DNA of 5,504 nt from Gammaproteobacteria bacterium (GTDB taxonomy: Bacteria > Pseudomonadota > Gammaproteobacteria > SMWH01): assembly GCA_004357005.1 (NCBI GenBank), contig SMWH01000041.1, positions 1-5,504 of the forward strand. The letters run 5' to 3'. The notes under the pieces are model-generated. The model saw only the letters and a program-made list of their open reading frames with translations. It ran no database searches and was not told the origin of the DNA. Made by a program: the position numbers and the translations under genes. Shown one piece after another: positions 1-5,504 of this stretch. The stretch's first letter is position 1. Every line of letters begins with the position of its first letter.

Positions 1-211
1 CGCTGGCGCCGGCGAGGAAAACAAAAGCGGGGGCGCAGAAATGCGTGATCCAGCGCGTCAGAAACAGAGCGACGGTGGACTGTTCCAGATCCAGCGGGTC
101 GAACCGCACATCCGTGAAAAAGTCACGTACATGGTCCAGCGCCATCAAAACGATGACCAGGCCACGCAGGATATCCACCGAATCCAGGCGCGGGCGCAGA
201 TTCTCGTTCAC
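1..211 (-). CDS. DUF1624 / heparan-alpha-glucosaminide N-acetyltransferase-like membrane protein (N-terminal part, cut by window edge)
   Basis: Partial gene: the first 70 codons are present, and the rest lies beyond the left edge. The protein starts with a short polar stretch, then the family signature D13-I-L-R-G17 leading into a first membrane helix (about residues 12-28) that ends in L-D-H-V-R-D-F-F. A linker follows, then T52-R-W-I-T-H-F-C-A-P and F-V-F-L-A-G-A-S70, the start of a second helix. This spacing is typical of bacterial DUF1624 proteins (HGSNAT_cat family), which are multi-span inner-membrane proteins related to acyltransferases; the substrate of the bacterial members is generally unknown. 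The GTG at 211-209 is chosen because AAGGAGG (222-216) sits 4 bases upstream. An in-frame ATG at 226-224 would add five residues, but three of its codons would overlap that Shine-Dalgarno sequence. The frame is closed upstream by TAA at 256-254. The gene is divergent from recC and probably unrelated to it in function. The family call is fairly sure; the function is not. Confidence 0.82.
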   Translation of the reverse strand, partial: MNENLRPRLDSVDILRGLVIVLMALDHVRDFFTDVRFDPLDLEQSTVALFLTRWITHFCAPAFVFLAGAS

Positions 212-281
212 AGCCCCTCCTTCCATCGCCCCCTCGATGTGCCGCGAGCAAACTTAGCATAGTGAGCCCGGCGGCGAGCGT
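212..281. promoter_or_regulatory. Divergent intergenic region, presumed promoters for recC and the DUF1624-family gene
   Basis: About 70 bp separate the two divergent starts. The only AT-rich patch is around 250-262. On the plus strand it offers TAGCAT (255-260) and on the minus strand TATGCT (261-256), each matching four of six bases of the sigma-70 -10 consensus. I found no convincing -35 element at the right spacing on either strand. Any promoter here is therefore weak or needs an activator, or lies inside the neighbouring gene. No operator palindrome, LexA-type box (CTGT-N8-ACAG) or terminator is visible. Confidence 0.3.
216..222 (-). promoter_or_regulatory. Strong ribosome binding site for the DUF1624-family gene
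   Basis: Read on the minus strand, positions 222 to 216 are AAGGAGG, a full match to the 3' end of 16S rRNA. It lies 4 bases before the GTG at 211-209. This decides between that GTG and the in-frame ATG at 226-224, whose own upstream match (GAGGGGG at 235-229) is only 2 bases away from it. Confidence 0.65.
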
Positions 282-3200
282 GTGAGTAGTATCATTGCCC
301 CGGCTCCGCCCATGCTGACGACCATCCACAGCAACCGCCTGGAACGCCTCGCCGAACGACTGTGTGAGCGCCTGTGTGCAGGCCCGATCGGGGAAAACCC
401 TTTTGATCCGGAACTGATTGTGGTCCAGAACCCCGGAATGGCCCGGTGGCTGAGTCTGCAAATCGCCGACGGGCTGGGTGTAACCGCGAATGTGCGCTTC
501 CCGTTGCCTGCGCGTTTCATCTGGCAGGTCCTCGGCAGCGCTCTGGATTCGGTGCCGGAACAATCAGCCTTTCAGATGGATGTCATGGCCTGGCGGATCA
601 TGGAGCGTCTGGCAACTCTGGGGGTCGAGCCGGGTTTCGAGACGGTCAGGGCTTACCTTGCGCAAGACACTGATCGAGGCCGTTTTGAACTGGCCCGGGA
701 GATCGCCCGCGTATTCGACCAGTACCTGTTGTTCAGACCGGACTGGATCGAACGCTGGGAGTCAGGAGAGGATGATCACTGGCAGGCCCAGTTGTGGCGG
801 GCCCTGTCGGGCGAAGGCGAACCCCATTGGATCAGCCTGCGTCGTGAATTCTTTTCGGCGGTGGAAAAGGGCGAAGTGGTGGCGGACTCCTTGCCCGGCC
901 GCGCCAGCCTGTTTGGCATTCCGGCCCTGTCTCCGGGCTATATGGAAACAATCCGTCGGCTGGGCGGCTTGATGAATATCGATGTTTACCAGCTGAACCC
1001 CTCCCGTGAGTTCTGGCAGGACATTCTGGCCCGCAAGGCCGTCGCACAACGGGTTGCGGAACATCCGGAGGAAGAGCCCTATCTCGAGACCGCGAACCCG
1101 TTGCTGGCATCCATGGGGCGGCATATCCAGGAACACATCGCCGGGCTCCAGTCAGGTGATGAACCTGCTGAGGAATTGTTTGTGGATCCCACGGAGGACT
1201 CGGTGTTGCACTGTCTCCAACACGACATGCTCGTGCTCCAGGAGCGCAGGGGGACGGCAATCCCGGCCGGGGATGATTCCCTGCAGATTCACGTGTGCCA
1301 CAGCGCCAAGCGGGAAGTGGAAGTCCTGCATGACCGGCTGCTGGACCTGATGGAACGTCACGATGACCTGTCTCCTTCCGATGTCATTGTGATGACTCCG
1401 GACATCAACAGCTATGCCCCGTGGATCGAGGCGGTCTTCGGTGCTTCGGAAGAAACCGGGACGCCGTCACTGCACTTCAGCGTTGCGGATCGGGACTATC
1501 GTCGAGAGCGGCCGGTCATCAGCGCCGTATTCCGATTGTTGGAGCAGGAATCGAGCCGGTTCACAGCGCCGGAAGTATTGTCACTGCTGGACATCGATGC
1601 GGTCCAGCGTCGTTTTCATTTGTCACCGGATGACGTGACCGTTATTGCGGACTGGTTGCGGGAGTCGGGTGTTCGCTGGGCCTGGGACGCCAAGGCCCGT
1701 GAAGAACTGGGTTTGCCCGGCAACGCCGCCAACACCTGGACCTTTGGCCTCGACCGTCTGTTACTGGGTTATGCGTTGCCCCATAACGACGAGGGGGTAT
1801 ACCGCAGCATCCTTCCCTGCGATCTGGTGGAAGGTGGCGATTCCGCGATTCTGGGTCGTTTGATGCGTTTTCTTGACGCGTTGAACGAACTGCGGGCGCA
1901 ACTGCGCATGACGGAGAGTATTGATACATGGGCGTCACAGACTTTGGCAATGCTGGATACCTTCCTCGCACCCGATCGGGACGACGAGGCAGACATGAAC
2001 GCTGTTCGCAAGGGAATCGAATCCATACGCCAGGAAGCCCGGAGGGCCGGGTTTAAGGAATCGGTTTCCGCCAGCGTGTTTGCCACGCGACTGGGGCAGA
2101 GCCTGGAGAGCGGCTCGCTGGCCGGGCGCTTTCTTGCTGGCGGGATTACTTTCTGTGGACTTGTTCCCATGCGCAGCGTTCCCTTTCGGGTCGTTTGTCT
2201 CGTGGGGCTGGGCGAAGGAGAGTTTCCACGCCAAGTCGTGGAAAGAGACTTCGATCTCATGGTGGGGAAGTACCGGGCGGGGGACCGGTCCCGGCGTGAT
2301 GACGACCGTTATCTCTTCCTCGAAGCATTGCTGTCGGCACGCGATCATCTTTATCTCAGTTACACGGGCCGTAACAACCGTGACGATACGGAAATACCCC
2401 CGTCCCCGCTGGTCAGTGAGTTGATGGACTATTTGGAGACGGCGTTCGAGGGCAACGGTATTGAGGAGTTTGTCACCGCACACCCGCTTCAACCTTTCAG
2501 CAGGCGTTATTTCGAAGACCCTGATTCAAAACTGTTCAGTTATTCGCAGGACATGTGCCGGGCCGCACAAGGCGCCCGGAACCAGAATCCGGCGGGGCTT
2601 CCTTTTCTGGACGGGCCGTTGCCGGGTGGCGACGAGAGTCGCGAGGTCAGCCTGGATGAGTTGAAAGCCTTTCTGGGAGACACGGCTCGTTTCCTGTTGC
2701 GCGAGGAGTTGGAGATCACATTTCAAAGACAGGAAGCCATCGTCGAGGATCACGAACCCTTTGAACTGGACACCCTGACGGCAAACAGCCTGCGGCAGGA
2801 ATTGCTGGCGGCGGCCCGTTCGGGACAGGATCCTGACTCGCTGGTCGAAATCGCCCGGGGAACGGGCTGGTTACCCCCTGCCCTCCTGGGGGAACGGATC
2901 GCGGATTCCTCGGTCGAGGAGGTGGTTGCGTTGCAGGCCGAACTCGCCATCCACGAAGAGCAGCGTCTGGATGCCAGGGACTGGAGTTTGCAGATCGGTG
3001 ACTGGACGGTGACCGGGCGATTTGGAGAGCAGGAATTTCTGACGCCCAACGGGTTGGTGGGATGGTTCACGAGTGACAAGGTCTGGATCAATCAGCGGGT
3101 TCATATCTGGCTGTGGCATCTTGCTCTCAACGCGGTTGAGTTGCCCGATGTGGCCAGCAGTTCGCGCTGGTACTACCCGGGTCTGGGTGCAATGGAGCTT

Positions 3201-3527
3201 CCGCCCGTGGAAGGTGCAGCGGGGTTGTTGGAGTCGGTGTTGGAACTTTACGACCTGGGGCGAACCAGTGCCGCGCCGTTTTTCCCCAGGTCCGCGTGGG
3301 CTGCCGCCAAATCGGGTCGTGGAGATCCAGTCGCCGCGGTGGAAAGAAAACTCCTGCCTCAGGAAGTCGTTCTCATCGGCGGCTACCGTCCCGAGGGTGA
3401 ACTGGAACGGCCCGAGTTCGGGCTGGTGTTCCGGGATCAGGAGGTGAATGTGGATGAACTGGTCGCACTTGGCCGGCGCATCTTCGGTCCCATGGTGGCA
3501 TGCCTGCCAAGGTCCTGGCTGCGATGA
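282..3527 (+). CDS. recC: RecC, exodeoxyribonuclease V (RecBCD) gamma subunit
   Basis: Complete gene of 1081 codons; E. coli RecC is about 1122. RecC is the scaffold of cytoplasmic RecBCD: it splits the incoming duplex, guides the strands and recognises Chi. Landmarks that match E. coli RecC include H16-S-N-R-L near the start, F73-P-L-P-A-R-F-I-W81, F145-D-Q-Y with R152-P-D-W, H338-V-C-H-S with R344-E-V-E-V-L-H-D, P629-M-R-S-V-P-F, and G667-D-R-S-R-R-D-D-D-R-Y-L-F-L-E-A. The N-terminal two thirds is the helicase-like fold without a Walker A site, as expected for RecC. The rest, from about residue 786, matches the catalytically dead nuclease-like domain. The GTG at 282 gives the longest frame. 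E. coli RecC begins M-L-x-x-x-H-S-N-R-L, which aligns with the ATG at 312 (residue 11 here), so 312 is a serious alternative. Neither has a good Shine-Dalgarno sequence: GGCGAG (273-278) lies 3 bases before 282. The gene overlaps recB by four bases. Several Chi-pocket residues differ from E. coli. Confidence 0.97.
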   Translation: MSSIIAPAPPMLTTIHSNRLERLAERLCERLCAGPIGENPFDPELIVVQNPGMARWLSLQIADGLGVTANVRFPLPARFIWQVLGSALDSVPEQSAFQMDVMAWRIMERLATLGVEPGFETVRAYLAQDTDRGRFELAREIARVFDQYLLFRPDWIERWESGEDDHWQAQLWRALSGEGEPHWISLRREFFSAVEKGEVVADSLPGRASLFGIPALSPGYMETIRRLGGLMNIDVYQLNPSREFWQDILARKAVAQRVAEHPEEEPYLETANPLLASMGRHIQEHIAGLQSGDEPAEELFVDPTEDSVLHCLQHDMLVLQERRGTAIPAGDDSLQIHVCHSAKREVEVLHDRLLDLMERHDDLSPSDVIVMTPDINSYAPWIEAVFGASEETGTPSLHFSVADRDYRRERPVISAVFRLLEQESSRFTAPEVLSLLDIDAVQRRFHLSPDDVTVIADWLRESGVRWAWDAKAREELGLPGNAANTWTFGLDRLLLGYALPHNDEGVYRSILPCDLVEGGDSAILGRLMRFLDALNELRAQLRMTESIDTWASQTLAMLDTFLAPDRDDEADMNAVRKGIESIRQEARRAGFKESVSASVFATRLGQSLESGSLAGRFLAGGITFCGLVPMRSVPFRVVCLVGLGEGEFPRQVVERDFDLMVGKYRAGDRSRRDDDRYLFLEALLSARDHLYLSYTGRNNRDDTEIPPSPLVSELMDYLETAFEGNGIEEFVTAHPLQPFSRRYFEDPDSKLFSYSQDMCRAAQGARNQNPAGLPFLDGPLPGGDESREVSLDELKAFLGDTARFLLREELEITFQRQEAIVEDHEPFELDTLTANSLRQELLAAARSGQDPDSLVEIARGTGWLPPALLGERIADSSVEEVVALQAELAIHEEQRLDARDWSLQIGDWTVTGRFGEQEFLTPNGLVGWFTSDKVWINQRVHIWLWHLALNAVELPDVASSSRWYYPGLGAMELPPVEGAAGLLESVLELYDLGRTSAAPFFPRSAWAAAKSGRGDPVAAVERKLLPQEVVLIGGYRPEGELERPEFGLVFRDQEVNVDELVALGRRIFGPMVACLPRSWLR
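3524..3527 (+). other. recC stop / recB start overlap (ATGA), translational coupling
   Basis: The recC TGA (3525-3527) shares bases with the recB ATG (3524-3526). A weak Shine-Dalgarno-like AAGG lies at 3509-3512, with 11 bases between it and the ATG. With so poor an independent signal, ribosomes finishing recC probably re-initiate on recB, which would help keep the two subunits in step. An in-frame ATG at 3500 would add eight residues (MPAKVLAA) and enlarge the overlap to 28 bases. It is less likely because RecB conservation begins only after residue 20. Confidence 0.7.
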
Positions 3528-5504
3528 CGGACCCACGCTATCCGCCGGGCCATCCCGCGGGCGATCCCCTCCAGGCACCCCTGTCCGGCCGGACGGTCGT
3601 GGAAGCCAGTGCCGGGACCGGAAAGACCTACACCATAGTAGGCCTCTATCTGCGTCTGATCCTTGAGGCCCGGCTGAAGGTCGACCAGGTGCTGGTCATG
3701 AGCTTTACCCGGGCGGCGACCGCCGAACTGAAAGACAGGATCAGAAAAGGTCTTCGTGACGCACGTCGGCTGTTCAAGGCCATTGCTGACGGCCAGGCGG
3801 ATGGCCAAGGTGTTGATCCGGAGGATCACGTGTTGCGGCGTCTGCTCGAACTCGAACTGGATCCGCAGGACGCGATTCGCCGACTCGGTGCGGCGCTGGC
3901 CGGTTTTGACGAAGCTGCAGTGTTTACCATTCACGGTTTCTGCCAGCGAGCACTCCAGGATCATGCCTTCCGCAGCGGTCAGCCCTTCGATATGGAGCTG
4001 GTGGCAGACGAGAATCTGTTGCTGGGCGAGGTTGCCGGAGATTTCTGGCGGCATCTCACGGACGGCGCGGACCAGGCGCTGCTGGATTATCTTTGTGACA
4101 AAAAACAGACCCCGGACAAGGCGCTGGCGAAAGTACGTCCCTATCTGGGTCAACCGGGGCTCAGAAAGATTTCGCGGGGCAAACAACCCGAGAGCTATTC
4201 GGATGAGGATGCCAATGACTGGCATGCCTGGCTGTATGGCGAACTCCTGGAGTGGTGTGATGCCGAGTTGCCGGAACGAAAACGCCGGCGCCGGGTGTGG
4301 ACCTATCACGATCTGTTGCTGGCCATGCACAAGGCTCTCGATGGTTCGCAAGGCGAGTCTCTCGCCGCGGATCTCAGGGATCGCTATCAGGCTGCGTTGA
4401 TCGATGAGTTCCAGGACACCGATCCGCTCCAGTATGAAATTTTTGACCGGATTTACGGCGACGGATCATGTCCGGTGTTCTATGTGGGCGATCCGAAGCA
4501 GGCGATCTACAGTTTCCGGCGTGCTGATGTGTTTGCCTACCTGGATGCGAAGCAAAGCGCGGACAATCCTCTGTGTTCCCTGAGCGAAAACTGGCGTTCT
4601 TCCCCGGGGCTCATCCGGGCGGTAAACGCCATATTTGAAGGCAATAGCAACCCCTTTCTTTTCAACAGGATTGGGTTTGACCCGGTGAAACCGCAACCCG
4701 ATGCAAAGGATGGGCTTGAGGGTCTGGATACGCCGGCCATGACCATATGGTTCAGTGCGATGGATCAGCGTGCCGAAGCCATGCGCCGACAGGTGGCGGA
4801 CCGTGTCGCTACGGAAATCGCAGGACTGTTGGGGCGAGGCGCCAGCATCAACGAAGACGGAGAGTCCAGGCCGCTCACGGGTGGAGATATCGCCGTGCTG
4901 GTGCGCAATCACGTGCAGGGCAGGGCGATACGCAAAGCGCTTTCCGGGAAAGGCATCAATAGCGTGCAGTTATCGCAGGATTCGGTTTTTGAAACCGACG
5001 AGGCCGAGGAACTGGAACGCGTCCTGTTCGCGGTCGCCGAACCTTCGAGCACGAGACGTTTGCGCGTCGCCTTGTCCACACGAATTGCCGGCAAGACTGC
5101 GTCGGAGTTGGAAGCATTGCTGAGCGACGATGCCGGATGGGATGCGGAGTTTGAGCGCTTCCAACGTTACAACCACCTGTGGCGGGAACGTGGTTTTGTG
5201 CCGATGCTCAGCCGGTTGCTGGAGGAATATGGGACTTCCGAACGTCTGACGGGAAGTGAGGGTGGTGAGCGGCGGCTGACCAATCTGTTCCATCTGTCAG
5301 AACTCCTGCATCGGGCAGCGGAAACTGAAGGCCTGGGAATGGAGGCGCTGATCAAATGGTTCGCCCACCGCCGGCAACAGGATCCGCGGGAAGAGGAGGA
5401 TCGTCTATTACGATTGGAGAGCGACGAGCAATTGGTGAAGGTCACGACAATCCATACCAGCAAGGGGTTGCAGTACCCGATCGTTTTCTGTCCCTATCTG
5501 TGGA
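3524..5504 (+). CDS. recB: RecB, exodeoxyribonuclease V (RecBCD) beta subunit, 3'-5' helicase-nuclease (3' end beyond window)
   Basis: The frame is open for 660 codons with no stop or frameshift and is cut by the right edge. RecB of E. coli is about 1180 residues, so a little over half is here. RecB is the superfamily 1A motor that runs 3'-5' on one strand in cytoplasmic RecBCD. Motifs appear in order: Walker A A28-S-A-G-T-G-K34-T with K34 for ATP; motif Ia S60-F-T-R-A-A-T-A-E-L; F134-T-I-H-G-F-C-Q; Y261-H-D-L-L; motif II D294-E-F-Q-D-T-D; motif III G322-D-P-K-Q-A-I-Y-S-F-R-R; motif IV N356-W-R-S; and motif V T642-T-I-H-T-S-K-G-L-Q-Y651. All key ATPase residues are intact, so an active motor is expected. 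Motif VI and the C-terminal nuclease domain (Asp/Asp/Lys site) are outside. The segment between W175 and motif II is about 118 residues, against roughly 215 in E. coli as I recall it. A basic cluster, R252-K-R-R-R-R257, precedes Y261, as a similar one does in E. coli. The gene overlaps recC by ATGA and is probably followed by recD. Confidence 0.96.
   Translation, partial: MTDPRYPPGHPAGDPLQAPLSGRTVVEASAGTGKTYTIVGLYLRLILEARLKVDQVLVMSFTRAATAELKDRIRKGLRDARRLFKAIADGQADGQGVDPEDHVLRRLLELELDPQDAIRRLGAALAGFDEAAVFTIHGFCQRALQDHAFRSGQPFDMELVADENLLLGEVAGDFWRHLTDGADQALLDYLCDKKQTPDKALAKVRPYLGQPGLRKISRGKQPESYSDEDANDWHAWLYGELLEWCDAELPERKRRRRVWTYHDLLLAMHKALDGSQGESLAADLRDRYQAALIDEFQDTDPLQYEIFDRIYGDGSCPVFYVGDPKQAIYSFRRADVFAYLDAKQSADNPLCSLSENWRSSPGLIRAVNAIFEGNSNPFLFNRIGFDPVKPQPDAKDGLEGLDTPAMTIWFSAMDQRAEAMRRQVADRVATEIAGLLGRGASINEDGESRPLTGGDIAVLVRNHVQGRAIRKALSGKGINSVQLSQDSVFETDEAEELERVLFAVAEPSSTRRLRVALSTRIAGKTASELEALLSDDAGWDAEFERFQRYNHLWRERGFVPMLSRLLEEYGTSERLTGSEGGERRLTNLFHLSELLHRAAETEGLGMEALIKWFAHRRQQDPREEEDRLLRLESDEQLVKVTTIHTSKGLQYPIVFCPYLW
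3997..4004 (+). other. Octamer identical to E. coli Chi (GCTGGTGG) inside recB
   Basis: Positions 3997-4004 read GCTGGTGG, spanning the codons GAG-CTG-GTG-GCA of recB. It is the only copy I found on either strand. One occurrence in 5.5 kb of GC-rich coding sequence, made of common codons, is easily chance. The RecC encoded next to it differs from E. coli RecC at several Chi-contact positions, so there is little reason to assume that this octamer is a working Chi here. Confidence 0.3.

Noticed and set aside
41..262. Plus-strand open frame of 73 codons at the left edge
   Set aside because: It is the antisense shadow of the DUF1624-family gene. The minus-strand reading gives recognisable membrane helices and family motifs, while this one gives a low-complexity polar peptide.
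212..281. LexA or other palindromic operator in the divergent intergenic region
   Set aside because: No CTGT-N8-ACAG pattern or other clear inverted repeat is present. The region is only about 70 bp, mostly GC-rich, with one short AT patch.
1769..2492. Two overlapping minus-strand frames (163 and 185 codons) inside recC
   Set aside because: Both are opposite the conserved core of recC. They are rich in Arg and Ser, as expected from reading this coding sequence backwards, and no family is recognisable.
3997..4004. E. coli Chi octamer as a functional recombination hotspot within recB
   Set aside because: There is a single copy, made of ordinary codons in a GC-rich gene, and this RecC has a changed Chi pocket. 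It is kept only as a low-confidence sequence feature.
4277..4294. Arg/Lys cluster in RecB (residues 252-257) as a special signal or insertion
   Set aside because: E. coli RecB has a similar basic run just before the same conserved Tyr/Phe-x-Asp segment, so it looks like a normal family feature.
3437..4351. 304-codon open frame on the minus strand across the recC-recB junction
   Set aside because: It lies wholly opposite two confidently identified genes in GC-rich DNA, where long antisense frames are common. Its translation shows no domain I recognise, and its start has no independent context.

Overview
The window reads as an ordinary chromosomal segment of a gammaproteobacterium that is not an enteric. 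It is GC-rich (roughly 60% by eye) and densely coded. It carries recC directly followed by recB, without the ptrA gene that separates them in Escherichia coli. The lineage call rests on RecC, which is essentially limited to RecBCD-type bacteria (AddAB and AdnAB users lack it), and on this compact gene order. Genus cannot be told from the sequence.

Layout: (1) Positions 1-211, minus strand, hold the N-terminal 70 codons of a membrane protein of the DUF1624 / heparan-alpha-glucosaminide N-acetyltransferase-like family, cut by the left edge. (2) A gap of about 70 bp (212-281) lies between it and the divergent recC and must hold any promoters for both. (3) A complete recC runs from 282 to 3527. 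(4) recB starts at 3524, sharing an ATGA with the recC stop. It stays open to the right edge and covers helicase motifs I to V. The last part of the helicase and the C-terminal nuclease domain lie outside, as would recD if the usual recC-recB-recD order holds.

RecC and RecB form one enzyme with RecD, exonuclease V. It loads on double-strand ends, unwinds and degrades DNA, and switches at a Chi site to loading RecA. RecC holds the complex together and reads Chi; RecB is the 3'-5' helicase and carries the single nuclease site. The start-stop overlap suggests coupled synthesis of the two subunits.

I found no mobile element, CRISPR array, RNA gene or new defence system. The points worth a second look are inside the two known genes. 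Several RecC residues at positions tied to Chi recognition in E. coli are replaced, so Chi in this organism may not be the E. coli octamer. RecB is shorter by about 95 residues in the region that contains the 1B 'arm' in E. coli. These comparisons use E. coli sequences recalled from memory and need a real alignment.
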